This document shows positions 55,649 through 64,000 of a stretch of 64,000 nt of DNA, one piece after another; position 1 is the first letter of the stretch, and every line of letters begins with the position of its first letter. The stretch spans positions 1 to 64,000 of the forward strand of contig OZ244251.1 in the NCBI GenBank assembly GCA_965217175.1. The letters are read 5' to 3'. The notes beneath the pieces are model-generated. The model saw nothing but the letters and a program-made list of their open reading frames with translations. It was not told the origin of the DNA and ran no database searches. The stretch is from Bin87 sp965217175 (GTDB lineage Bacteria > Chloroflexota > Dehalococcoidia > Lucifugimonadales > UBA3495). The position numbers and the translations under genes are program-made.

Positions 55649-56192
55649 GGTTGCCAGACTCGGCCTCTATGACGGTTTCCCGGAGTCTCTCCAGTACAGC
55701 AGGCAGGTCAGTCTTGAACTGCTGCCTCGCTTCCCGAAACTCTTGGATCGCCGGTAATTCGTAGTCTAGGAACTTTCGAATCAGCTGGTGAAGAGCGGAT
55801 GGATCGGTCATGTCCGTCCGCATCACTTCCTGTTGGTCTTGGAAGAGTACGGCGGTACGCGAGTCCTCGAAAAGGATGTTGTCGCTGGAATAGCCCTGGC
55901 TTAATTTGTTCTGTATCTCGTGGTCTAGGTCATCGTGGGTGTCCTTGGCTTCCCACAAGCCGCGCGTCATGCGCAGGGAGTCCCTGACTGTGCCGTCGGG
56001 TTTGTTGCTGCGGTCTGCCCGCAGTTCAGGTACGAGCACCAACCGCTCGGATTGCTCGGCACAGTAGGCTGCCAAGCAGTTCTGGAATGCCGGGCGGATG
56101 TTTTCTTCGTTGTCGGCACCGCCGAACTTAATTAGTTCGGCAAGTTCGCGGTGATAACGGTCAATGTAGGGGTAGTCAGGCATGGGAACCAA
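55649..56192 (-). pseudogene. Type ISP restriction-modification enzyme, N-terminal nuclease stump
   Basis: It reads DYPYIDRYHRELAELIKFGG, ADNEENIRPAFQNCLAAYCA, KPDGTVRDSLRM, TRGLWEAKDTHDDLDHEIQN, KLSQGYSSDNILFEDSRTAV, LHQLIRKFLDYELPAIQEF. The D and ExK (WEAKD) residues of the PD-(D/E)xK nuclease are present. Full-length type ISP proteins continue with helicase, methyltransferase and target-recognition domains (over 1,500 aa). Here only about 180 residues remain before IS630. Confidence 0.75.
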
Positions 56193-56396
56193 TCGGGATT
56201 AAGGTCATCAGAACAGAGCCGACAGCATCGGCTGGGTGTCGTGGGCATCCATTCTAACAACGGAGCCCGTTAGGCACCAAACTCTCTGCTGAAACGGCTA
56301 AAATGCCGCAACAAGATTCGTCGCAATATTGACCGCTTTCAGCCGCCGCTCAAACAAATCCCGAGTAGCGAAATCGCCTCATCTGTTGGGTGTTCC

Positions 56397-56497
56397 TTTT
56401 CTGGGGTCGGTTTGCTGTCTCGCAAACCATTATCCCCGAAGCACAGGAGCACTTTCTTACCCCTTCAGCACACCGTGACACTCACCCTTTCGGTGGA
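56397..56497 (-). mobile_element. IS1380 end remnant
   Basis: On the minus strand it repeats, with mismatches, the left end and leader of the IS1380 at 19423 (GATCCACCGAAAGG, GTGCTGAAGGGGTAAG, AAAGTGCTCCTGTGCTTCGG). No transposase follows. The rest of 56193-56870 shows no gene. Confidence 0.7.
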
Positions 56498-56878
56498 TCG
56501 GGGCTAAACGGTCGGGCAAATGGAATGGCTCCGAAGCGGCCATTAAGGTTAGCGTCTCCCGAATCTTGCGAGATGATCGGTCGTGGGTGCGCGTCGGCAA
56601 CGGACAGTACAGGTTGCTCATTTGAGATTGTGGGACCGCTAAGGCAGACAGCGGACTCCTGCCGCTCTAGTGCGCACAAGTTGGTCGTCTGGAGTCCAAG
56701 GTCGCAAACGTCCAACACGACCCGACGGACGAGGGAGCGACAGGGTATCCCACAGGGAACGCCGCTGCAGAACCAAGTAGAGGTCTAAACCCGAATCCGC
56801 CGAAGCGATGGGCTTGTGGTGGCTTGCCTCCGGTATAGTTCGGGCCACTCCAAGACGCTCCAGCTCACCCGTACTCAT

Positions 56879-57130
56879 ACTTCGCTATTACCGACGACCT
56901 TGACACGTCGGCCTTCGCCTTTCTGGGCGGTGTGCCCCAGAGCATTCTCTACGACAATACCAAGCTGGCAGTGGCCCGGATACTGGGCGACGGTCGCCGC
57001 CAGCGCACGAAATCTTTTACCGAGTTGCAGTCCCTCTACCTGTTCGAGGACCGGTTCGGACGACCCTGCAAGGGCAATGACGGGGGAAGGCGGAAGGGAT
57101 GGTGGGCTACGCACGGCGCAATGGCGTGAA
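56879..57130 (+). pseudogene. IS21-family transposase (IstA) middle fragment
   Basis: It reads TSAFAFLGGVPQSILYDNTK, LAVARILGDGRRQRTKSFTE, LQSLYLFEDRFGRPCKGND. This is the segment around the second catalytic Asp. It differs from the IstA at 41363, so it represents another IS21 element. It stops near 57129. Confidence 0.75.
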
Positions 57131-57230
57131 TAATATTGTTGAGAAATCGTCGGTCGTCTAGTATTAAGGTAACTTTTCAGACCACCGTACCATCGGCGAG
57201 TAGACAATCATTTGAGGAGGTCAGCGGACA

Positions 57231-57764
57231 ATGAAAGCAACTAATTTTGTCCAAATCGGAACGCCCATCAAATTACATCTCGAATACGACAAAATGAACG
57301 TAGGTGAATTGAGCGTTATTTTGAGGAATTGGCAAGCCTTGTTGCGCTCTGTATGGCTAGAGTCATATCGCATTCAACGAAACGCGATGCCGCCTACGAC
57401 CCGCGTCCTTACCTCTGCTGCATCGACAGAGCATTCGTTTGAATTGGTTTCGGAATATGCGATCCCCGCGCTGGTTATAGCGACAGCGGTCTTAGGACCC
57501 ATGATAGGTTGGCCTGGTTTGGTTGCCGGCGCTTATCAGCATTTTGCCCACCGTTGGGAAGATCGCCGCGAACGTAGGCGAGATTTATCTGAAAACCACG
57601 TGTTCATCCGCGGTGGTAACGAACCGACAATGGTTGTGCGAACCGATGCCCTCCGAGATGACGTGGTAGGGGATCGCATAGAGCGACTATGGCAAACCGC
57701 AAACGCTGGTTCGATCAGGGTCGCAGTTGAACCGCTCAATGAAATCGAGCCTAATTCGGAATAG
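57231..57764 (+). CDS. Hypothetical protein with a central membrane segment
   Basis: 177 aa. An AGGAGG ribosome site precedes the ATG. The N-terminal part is HLEYDKMNVGELSVILRNWQ, ALLRSVWLESYRIQR. Then comes a hydrophobic stretch (YAIPALVIATAVLGPMIGWP, GLVAGAYQ) and a charged region HRWEDRRERRRDLSENHVF. The C-terminal part ends RVAVEPLNEIEP. I do not recognise the family; codon use looks less GC-rich than its neighbours, which suggests acquired DNA. No neighbours hint at its role. Confidence 0.6.
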   Translation: MKATNFVQIGTPIKLHLEYDKMNVGELSVILRNWQALLRSVWLESYRIQRNAMPPTTRVLTSAASTEHSFELVSEYAIPALVIATAVLGPMIGWPGLVAGAYQHFAHRWEDRRERRRDLSENHVFIRGGNEPTMVVRTDALRDDVVGDRIERLWQTANAGSIRVAVEPLNEIEPNSE

Positions 57765-57945
57765 TACCGACTGTTTCATCATCGTCAGACTCTGTGCAAT
57801 ACGACAGGGTGGCGTCTACGGTTAACGGTGCCGGTGTTAGGCATACGCTCTTGACAGGCAGCGTCGGTGCTGGTTCGGTCCCTTGGCGGATGTAGTAAGC
57901 CATACCGTCGTGGTCTTCTCCCGGTGATATTGGTAACTGTGTCAT
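57751..57945 (-). CDS. Small hypothetical protein, convergent with the previous gene
   Basis: 64 aa from ATG 57945, with GAGGTAGG upstream. It reads TQLPISPGEDHDGMAYYIRQ, GTEPAPTLPVKSVCLTPAPL, ending in an acidic tail. No family recognised. Its end overlaps the end of the plus-strand ORF by 14 nt. Weak support. Confidence 0.3.
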   Translation of the reverse strand: MTQLPISPGEDHDGMAYYIRQGTEPAPTLPVKSVCLTPAPLTVDATLSYCTESDDDETVGTIPN

Positions 57946-58329
57946 AAGCAACCTACCTCGGACGGACAAAACCCCGTTGGCTCTCACGCTATATGATGCC
58001 GTCACTCAGTCCAACGGCTTGGTCCACAACATGCCCTGCACCGAACAAATACCGCGCGATTGAACCAACCAGCGAAACCCAATGGCAACCGTTAGGCACT
58101 ACAGCCGGCACCCATACGCCGAGGGCGTCGCCTGTCTTGGACCTCGGTAGGCCAAGAAGTCGCTATTCTTTGGGGGGCACCATGCGTGTGCCTGCGGACT
58201 CCAGCCGGATGCCCACTTCACGAGTGCGGTTGAGCGAACCTGCTTCTGGGGAGGCCAATGGCCTCCCCAGAATGTCTATGTGGGTGGGAGTGTAATCGGC
58301 GGCGATAAAGTGGGCCACGTGGGCGCCTG

Positions 58330-58500
58330 GGCGGGCACCGAGCACGAGGTTACCAATGGCATCTACGAACTCGTCAACGATAGTCTCTCCTGGCGGCTGC
58401 GGGGCTCGTGGTGGGTCGGGTTTGCTGCGGCGGGACCAGGGGGCAACTCACGGTGTGGGCCGACAGTGGCTTCTATAGTGAATTACATACCAAAGTAACC
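58330..58500 (+). pseudogene. IS1380 transposase middle fragment
   Basis: GGQLTVWADSGFYSELHTKV matches QLTMRADSGFYTHAV of the intact IS1380, with weaker similarity upstream. It contains the second catalytic Asp only. The DNA runs directly into the lipoprotein gene leader. The stretch 57946-58330 has no gene that I can support. Confidence 0.6.
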
Positions 58501-58647
58501 AAAGAGCAGGTGCCACCCCTTTCGCAAGTCCGATACGAACCACGTGCAAGGCTTTCGTATTGCATTATCCTTGTTGACATGTCCCAGCAGACCGAGACGC
58601 CCACCAACGGGCACCAGATCCCGAAACGTAGGAGAAGAATCCCCAAA

Positions 58648-59523
58648 ATGCGGAACCTGTTGATAGTCCCCGTGTTAATTATCCTCGCGACGCTTGTCGC
58701 TTGCTCTACTCCATCACCGGAAGTAGCGGCTCCGCAAGAGGCACCCACGCTCGGTGCGCCAACCGACGCACCCACATCAGGATCAACTGACCGGCCGATA
58801 ATGGCTCCCACCGCCGCGGTGGAACCCGCCGCTACCGATACCACGGTGCAGTCAGAATCAACCTGGCGCGGAATCGCCGTGGCGACCGAGCACAGGTGCT
58901 CTCCCTACGACTCGGGTGACTATCCCTATCCGGCGTCGGTTGAACCAAAAATCGTGGATGCCCAAGGCGGAATCTACGGCCCATATACGGGAACGTGGTT
59001 CGACAGCATCAAGCAGACGGACATCGAGCATATCGTCGCCCGGTCCGAGGCCCATGACAGCGGCCTTTGCGCGAGCAGCCCGACAACCAAAGCCAAGTTT
59101 TCATCAGATCTCCTGAACCTGACGCTGGCGTCCCCCAGCGTAAACCGCCACCAGAAGGTGGCCAACGACGCTGCGCAGTGGCTCCCCGACCTCAATGAGT
59201 GCTGGTACGTGGCTCGCACCATTCAGGTCCGGCAGGAATACGGCCTGACTATCGACCAAGCCGAGGCCGACGCGATAGACAGAGTGCTGGCCAGATGCGA
59301 CTCGACGGAGATGATCATATTGGCTCATGGGCGGCGCATCGAGCAGCCCGCACCGACCATTCCGGCCCCCGACGCGGGCGCACTGGTCCTATATGATGAC
59401 AACAGGAATGGCCGCATCACCTGTGCCGAGGCCCGAGCTCACGGCATCGCGCCGGTGAGTCGAGACCACCCGGCTTACCAGTACATGCGCGACGCGGACG
59501 GAGACGGACTGGTCTGCGAGTAG
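58648..59523 (+). CDS. Secreted HNH-type nuclease lipoprotein with Excalibur calcium-binding tail
   Basis: From ATG 58648 the N-terminus is a classic lipoprotein signal (RNLLIVPVLIILATLVACST) with AGGAG upstream; an ATG at 58579 is also in frame. A Pro/Ala/Thr linker follows. The nuclease part is IKQTDIEHIVARSEAHDSGL with FSSDLLNLTLASPSVNRHQK and DAAQWLP, the GmrSD-C/DUF1524-like HNH fold. The C-terminus is LVLYDDNRNGRITCAEARAH and YQYMRDADGDGLVCE, an Excalibur motif with paired Cys and Asp-rich loops. It is likely anchored outside the membrane, degrading or processing extracellular DNA. Confidence 0.85.
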   Translation: MRNLLIVPVLIILATLVACSTPSPEVAAPQEAPTLGAPTDAPTSGSTDRPIMAPTAAVEPAATDTTVQSESTWRGIAVATEHRCSPYDSGDYPYPASVEPKIVDAQGGIYGPYTGTWFDSIKQTDIEHIVARSEAHDSGLCASSPTTKAKFSSDLLNLTLASPSVNRHQKVANDAAQWLPDLNECWYVARTIQVRQEYGLTIDQAEADAIDRVLARCDSTEMIILAHGRRIEQPAPTIPAPDAGALVLYDDNRNGRITCAEARAHGIAPVSRDHPAYQYMRDADGDGLVCE

Positions 59524-59534
59524 GAGGTCAACCA

Positions 59535-59780
59535 ATGGGTGAAAAACGAAAACAACCTACGCATGGGGCGTGCCACAGGACGCACTCGCCGGCCGCGACG
59601 ATAATCCAACGCATGCCGCTTCGCTGGAACTCCCTAAGAGTTTAGGAATCGTCTCGCAAGAACGGCCTCGGTTCCAATGCTTCGCGTGTTTGGGTAGAAT
59701 CTGACGGCAGTGCCTACGTTCTGTGCCGCGACTGCTCACGCCGCCGAGTAGCCACGCCCGGCCAAAAGGAAAGCCTGCCG
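59535..59780 (+). pseudogene. Possible zinc-ribbon small protein, frameshifted
   Basis: In two neighbouring frames this reads ERPRFQCFACLGR and then VWVESDGSAYVLCRDCSRRR, a CxxC...CxxC arrangement typical of a small zinc ribbon. The frames do not join, and an ORF starting at 59535 stops after 36 codons. It ends at the start of the next gene, so it may once have been co-transcribed with it. Confidence 0.3.
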
Positions 59781-60347
59781 ATGACAACATTCCTACGCTG
59801 GCTCAACGGTTGGCGACTGTTCATCGCCGCCGTTATCATTTTACTGGCGTATGCGCTGCTCACAATCGCCGCCGACCTCCATAGACAAAGTAAATGCCTC
59901 CTCTGGGACCGCGAGCCGTCGAACCCCGACACTGCCATCGCCGCCATTTTGGTTCTCTTCTTCCTCTGCATCATCGCTGCAGTAGCAGGTCTCATCTGGG
60001 GCATCTCCGGCCTCGCGGTCCGGTTGCGGACCGTGGCGCCGTCACCCGACCAGCCCACCAGCCTGCCCGGAACACGATCCACAGGTCCCTTGCGCTGGCT
60101 GAACGGATGGCGACTGCTCACTGGCTCACTCGTCACAGGAGCCATCCTATTTCTGTTCATCGGCGATTGGATGATTAGAGACGACTATTGTCTCCAATGG
60201 CTCGATCACACGCCAATTCCATCACCGCCCTTCGGCGTTACTCAGTTCATCATCTATGCCACCATCGCACTAGGTTTGGCCGGCCTCATCTGGGGCTTCG
60301 TCGACTTTTTCATCAAGATCGAACGCCGACGCCAAGGACGCCCCTGA
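59781..60347 (+). CDS. Tandem WLNGWRL-motif membrane protein
   Basis: 188 aa made of two similar halves. Each begins RWLNGWRL, then has a membrane helix, a short soluble loop with a Cys (SKCLLWDREP and DYCLQWLDHTP), a second helix and the closing GLIWG (AGLIWGISGLAVRL, AGLIWGFVDFFIKI). A linker of about 20 residues joins the halves. Four membrane helices are expected in total. A single-unit relative starts at 54231. I know of no named family with this motif. A role cannot be deduced; its neighbours are a secreted nuclease and a DUF2071 protein. Confidence 0.75.
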   Translation: MTTFLRWLNGWRLFIAAVIILLAYALLTIAADLHRQSKCLLWDREPSNPDTAIAAILVLFFLCIIAAVAGLIWGISGLAVRLRTVAPSPDQPTSLPGTRSTGPLRWLNGWRLLTGSLVTGAILFLFIGDWMIRDDYCLQWLDHTPIPSPPFGVTQFIIYATIALGLAGLIWGFVDFFIKIERRRQGRP

Positions 60348-60552
60348 TGACCGGCCGATTGATACGGTCCCCTATTCCAAGGGTCCATCCTCCGGGCTTA
60401 AACACATGGTCATTCGCTACCGCCCTCGGGTTCGCAAAGGCGTTAAGTGCGACGCCTGCGGAGACCACTAGGCGTACTCTCGGGCCGGTGGCCCCCACGT
60501 CCACTGGGTGGACATCTCGGCCGTCGCAGGTTTAGGTCTACCGCCGGATGCC

Positions 60553-61263
60553 TCATGGTGGCATCGGCCTTATCCGCTCAGGGATTGTGATTCGCACGGG
60601 GCCGCCGTCGGCCAGCAACACCGAATCGGGCAGGCGGCCTGGATTCGGCATCAGTCCTTGGGTGAGTGCCGCTAGGTCGCATTCCACATCGTACTCATAC
60701 GAGGCATTCAGCAGCCATGGTTCCCGTTCCGCTGCGTATCGCCGCGGGATTCGCCGCGGCTGGTAGGCCCACTGGCGCACCGTAAGGAACTCTTCCAGGC
60801 TGTCCGGCTCCGGCGATTTCCATAGCTCAGACGCCGTGGCCTTCATGTGTCCGTTGGGCCATTGGTATTCCACCGCATCCGATGTGCAGGCGTTATCTGT
60901 CGCAATCGCCAGCTTGCGAAACGGTTCTCTCCAAAGTAATCGAGCGGCCATCGCGGTCAGGCGGTGTGCGATGAACTGTCTGATGAACAGCACGCCGGGA
61001 GGCCCGCCTTGTGCAGGCTCCACGTAACTCCGAATGTTCACCTGCCGGAAGTTCCGCGGGTTCACTCCGACACCAGCGAATCGGTGATCCGATACCCTCA
61101 GACCCACCAGGCTGACGTAAGCGCTGCCGCACCAGCAGTGCGGAATCAGGCCGGGGGCGAGTAGCGGCCTGATCACGTCGGGATCTACAGCCCACGAGCA
61201 AATCATCAGGTTGGACCATCGAAAGGAAATCGGACGTAGCGACACGGGATCTCTTTGCTCCAA
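60553..61263 (-). CDS. DUF2071 (YqjF-like) family protein
   Basis: 236 aa: ISFRWSNLMICSWAVDPDVI, RPLLAPGLIPHCWCGSAYVS, LVGLRVSDHRFAGVGV, FRQVNIRSYVEPAQGGPPGV, LFIRQFIAHRLTAMAARLLW, EFLTVRQWAY. These are the landmarks of DUF2071, an acetoacetate-decarboxylase-like fold of unknown function, at its usual length. It is intact and not in an operon. Confidence 0.85.
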   Translation of the reverse strand: MEQRDPVSLRPISFRWSNLMICSWAVDPDVIRPLLAPGLIPHCWCGSAYVSLVGLRVSDHRFAGVGVNPRNFRQVNIRSYVEPAQGGPPGVLFIRQFIAHRLTAMAARLLWREPFRKLAIATDNACTSDAVEYQWPNGHMKATASELWKSPEPDSLEEFLTVRQWAYQPRRIPRRYAAEREPWLLNASYEYDVECDLAALTQGLMPNPGRLPDSVLLADGGPVRITIPERIRPMPP

Positions 61264-61513
61264 TGCGTTGGGTTCTGCGCGAGTCGTCTCGCGATGGTAG
61301 ACGACGCATCCCCGTCAGACAACCGTCGCTGAGGCAGTTGAACGAACGCGCTCCCAGTGAGGCCATTGACCAGACTGGAACCCTGCAGGGGACGGGTTCG
61401 TGGAATCGGCCCGGCACTGTCTGGCCGGGGTCACGGACACCGTGCGGAAGGTTAACTCCCAGGCTTACTGACTGGGCATGGGCTTAGAAAGAGAGCCGAC
61501 CAAGGGCTGAGAC

Positions 61514-61870
61514 CTATGCGACGTCCCGCAGTCCTGAACCTGTATGCCCATTGCAGACTCTCGATACTAGCCATCCCGCATAGTAGGGCACAATGAGCAC
61601 CACGATCGACCCGTAAATCAAACCAAACCCTCTAGTCAGCAAATCGTTTTCAAGCATTGCAGACGCCTGTCCCGCCAGCGACACTCCCAACGGCCAGTTC
61701 GTTTCGACCATGAAAATCCACCCCGCCCCAGTAGCAACAATCACCCCTACTCTCTCCAAAATACGAAAGACCCGCCGCCCTGTTTCTTTTTTCGAATCAG
61801 ACCAACCCAAGTGCGCCGCGCCGGCCAATGAGATGGCAAGGAATATCGAGCCAATGCAGAATGCGACCAT
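61514..61870 (-). CDS. Small membrane protein of unknown function
   Basis: 118 aa with three hydrophobic segments: VAFCIGSIFLAISLAGAAHL, RVGVIVATGAGWIFMVET and GFGLIYGSIVVLIVPYYAGW. The remaining loops are short and charged. Looks like a real gene by its hydrophobic pattern, but no family is recognised. The gap 61264-61513 shows nothing else. Confidence 0.5.
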   Translation of the reverse strand: MVAFCIGSIFLAISLAGAAHLGWSDSKKETGRRVFRILERVGVIVATGAGWIFMVETNWPLGVSLAGQASAMLENDLLTRGFGLIYGSIVVLIVPYYAGWLVSRVCNGHTGSGLRDVA

Positions 61871-62044
61871 CGAATGTGCCTCCGTAACGAACCCCTATAA
61901 GGGTCTGGCATCCTCGGAATGCGCACGGCGTTACCATGGACACCACCCACATGAAACCTTCTACCAGAGCCAGATTGGGCTGAGCCGGACCATCTGACTA
62001 ATTTTTACCGTGAAACAAGGATGCTACTGCCTCGGTCCCGACGT

Positions 62045-62635
62045 TTATGTCTTACCCGATATCATGCCCGCGTAAAGGAACCCGAACAAGACCGCCATAG
62101 CCATGAGGATGGCGGCGAATATCCAGTCGCCGTAACCAAAGATCGGCATCACCATGGCGCCCAAAAACATCCCCACAAGGCCACCGAACGGCTGCATGCT
62201 GCCGCCAGCGGCCCGGCCACCGCCGAGGATGGGCCCGGACGCGGTCCAGAATAGGAGGGCCACTACGATCGTCAACAGCAGTTGGGCTGCCACCGGGCCG
62301 CCGGGCGTGTTGTCAATCTGCACAGCGAGACGCGAGTAGCCTACGGTGTATTCGGGAGAACGGATGAACAATGTCCTATTTACTGGAACACTGTCTTGGA
62401 GGAACAGCTTCCCTTGACCGCGGGAACAGTAGGTCAATAGCAATTTGTGCCCTGTGGCCTCTCGTGTCGGGTCCTGCCAGGTAATTGCGCTCAGGTCCCG
62501 GTTTGGGAAAATGAGTTGGTAGTTCCCGTCATCATCGACCTTGTAACCCCCACTCGCGCTGTTGGGCTCAGTGCCAATCTCCCTGATCTGATGGCAGAAA
62601 TCAAATTCTTCCGGCACTGGCCGATCGCTTGGGTC
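62045..62635 (-). pseudogene. Membrane protein with extracytoplasmic domain, cut by IS427 at its N-terminus
   Basis: The listed ORF starts internally at PEEFDFCHQIREIG, but the frame remains open up to the IS427 end at 62638, so the true start was lost. The soluble part (SGGYKVDDDGNYQLIFPNRD, LLLTYCSRGQGKLFLQD) is followed by VAAQLLLTIVVALLFWTASG, then SMQPFGGLVGMFLGAMVMPI and WIFAAILMAMAVLFGFLYAG, three membrane helices. No family recognised. Confidence 0.55.
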
Positions 62636-62638
62636 TAA

Positions 62639-63500
62639 GAACCTGTCTACGATCTCTGAAATAGGTTAAGTTGAGACTATTATCAGGGGAGGGGTAATCA
62701 TGTCTCATTCCTATCCCAGCGACATCAGCCGGGAGCAATTCGCCCGTATTCTGCCGACGTTGGAGTCGGCCCGACGCCGGACCAAGCCCCGCACCGTGGA
62801 CTTGTACGACGTTTTCTGCGGGGTGCTGTACCTCTTGAAAAGCGGCTGCCAGTGGCGAATGCTGCCCGCGGACTTCTCCAATTGGCGCACCTGCTACAAG
62901 TATTTCCGGCAATGGAGCGAGCGGCCTGGCCCGGGTCAGGATTCCATTCTGGAGCAAGTCCTAAAAAAAATCGGTTGGCGCGGCCCGGCAAAGCAATGGA
63001 CGGAAAGAGCAGACCAGCTTCTGCATCGTGGACTCCCAGAGCGTCAAGAACACGGACACCGCCGGGCACAAGGGCTATGACGCAGGCAAGAAGGTGTCGG
63101 GAATCAAGCGTCATATCGCGGTGGACACGCAAGGATTGCCCCATGCGATACACGTGACTACCGCCGACGTTACCGACCGGGCCGGGGCTTTGGCGATGTT
63201 TGACCGGCGCCGAGACGGCCTCAGTCAAGTGCAGAACGTGCTGGTGGACGGGGGTTACACCGGAAAGCCCTTTGCCACTGCGGTGCAAGGCCTGTTGGGA
63301 GCCTCGGTGGAAGTAGTGAAACGCAACGAACTGCACACCTTCGTGGTGCTGCCGAAGCGATGGGTGGTGGAGCGGTCTTTCGCCTGGCTGGAAAAGTGCC
63401 GCCGACTCTGGAAGAACTGCGAAAGAAAGCTCAATACCAGCCTGCAAATGGTGGTGCTTGCCTTCACGGTGCTAATCCTGAAAAGATCGTAGACAGGCTC
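62639..63500 (+). mobile_element. IS427-group element, copy 2
   Basis: Same 862 bp, same ends and TAA duplication (62636-62638 and 63501-63503) as copy 1. The transposase ORFs are 62700-63080 and 63028-63492, with the same A8 run (62953-62960) between frames. Substitutions from copy 1 are mostly synonymous, so both were once selected as functional. Confidence 0.9.
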
Positions 63501-63503
63501 TAA

Positions 63504-64000
63504 TACTACAGTTGCAGAAATGTGGTGAGGAGTTTCAGGCGGCGTCGGTAATGGCAGCGCCGGGCCGTTGCCTGGTGCCGCCGTCTCCACCGGGACCACC
63601 GCAGCACTGATTCGTCCGTAGGTTGATGTCTCCATATCAGCCGGTAGAGCAACCGCCGGACCTCGGGCACCGTCAGGGGTATCAGCTTTTCGTCCAAGCT
63701 GGGAGAGCCCCCTTTTCCCTCGGACCTCCTTGTTCCAACGCCTGGCGCCTGACCACCGCCAGGCAGGCGTGGGCCAGCATCGCCAGGGTGATGTGCCGGT
63801 ACCAGCCATCCCATTTCCGGACTTCATACTGGTCCAGACCCACCTCTCCCTTGGCCTCCTTAAAGCATTCTTCGATGGTCCAACGAGTTCCGGCCACCCG
63901 CACCAGTTCCTCCAGAGTCGTATCAACCGGGCCGAAGCAGACGTAATAGGCCAACTCCCCGGGCTCGGCGATGCTGCGCCGGACCAGCAGCCAGTACCCC
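63504..64000 (-). mobile_element. IS701-family element, copy 2, runs off the window
   Basis: It begins TACTACAGTTGCAGAA directly after the CTAA formed by the IS427 end. I see no difference from copy 1 over the roughly 497 bases visible, covering the transposase C-terminus including the AAAAGGGGG switch point and the Glu motif TRWTIEECFKEAKGEVG. Confidence 0.88.

Noticed and set aside
58163..58345. Minus-strand ORF containing ADYTPTHIDILG, resembling an IS630 motif
   Set aside because: Only a few residues match and the following catalytic context is absent.
60405..60540. Small zinc-ribbon ORF (KCDACGDH followed by TAG)
   Set aside because: Only 21 codons before the stop and no partner Cys pair afterwards in frame; too weak.
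1..64000. Alternative genetic code (TGA as Trp or other) explaining the in-frame TGAs
   Set aside because: Many intact genes in the window end in TGA with correct family length, so TGA is a normal stop here.

Overview
The window looks like a GC-rich chromosomal segment of an uncultured bacterium, most plausibly a Chloroflexota member of the SAR202/Dehalococcoidia type. This is inferred from three things: gene content (GMC oxidoreductases beside hydantoinases, peptide ABC transporters, GLUG-repeat surface proteins), the very heavy insertion-sequence load, and the protein style. There is no rRNA or other phylogenetic anchor here. I saw no tRNA, rRNA or CRISPR array.

Region 1 (1-13055) is intact housekeeping and catabolic sequence. 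A minus-strand array encodes HyuA, a PIG-L deacetylase, HyuB, a family-5 uracil-DNA glycosylase, two GMC oxidoreductases, a cyclic amidohydrolase and a DUF3179 lipoprotein. The array suggests opening and oxidation of cyclic amides and alcohols. The DUF3179 gene carries an in-frame TGA exactly where the family has the first Cys of its CPLCNT motif. AlaX (minus) and dnaN (plus) diverge from a shared region with two extended -10 promoters.

Region 2 (13056-29900) is a mobile-element graveyard. It starts with the tail of a serine recombinase butted against the 3' end of dnaN. It continues with IS1182, a subtilase-GLUG surface-protein gene broken by an IS5-type element and a 187-bp MITE, an intact IS1380, a LuxR regulator with an in-frame stop, a complete VapBC module with a palindromic operator, and a second VapBC locus destroyed around an IS427-group/IS701 pair. 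Region 2b (27873-33945) is a very large, decayed exonuclease-RecQ-UvrD fusion helicase, split by an IS4-like remnant.

Region 3 (34340-46295) is a dipeptide/oligopeptide ABC transporter locus. A shortened binding protein, a small membrane protein, DppB, DppC, DppD and DppF are followed by IS remnants and an OGG-type 8-oxoguanine glycosylase, then by a full-length paralogous binding protein. The two binding-protein genes have related promoter regions.

Region 4 (46449-49834) is stacked IS wreckage: IS21, two IS630 types, ISAs1 and IS1182. One IS630 remnant carries three insertions of a tiny palindromic element.

Region 5 (49959-64000) is accessory. It holds a serine recombinase split by the second MITE copy, a HARE-HTH-like regulator, small secreted and membrane proteins (including a family with a recurrent WLNGWRL motif), an intact IS630, the stump of a type ISP restriction enzyme, a secreted HNH nuclease with a calcium-binding tail, a DUF2071 protein, and a second IS427/IS701 pair running off the window end. 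The segment shared by the dnaN 3' end and the recombinase 3' end suggests that dnaN is the attachment site for a recombinase-borne island.
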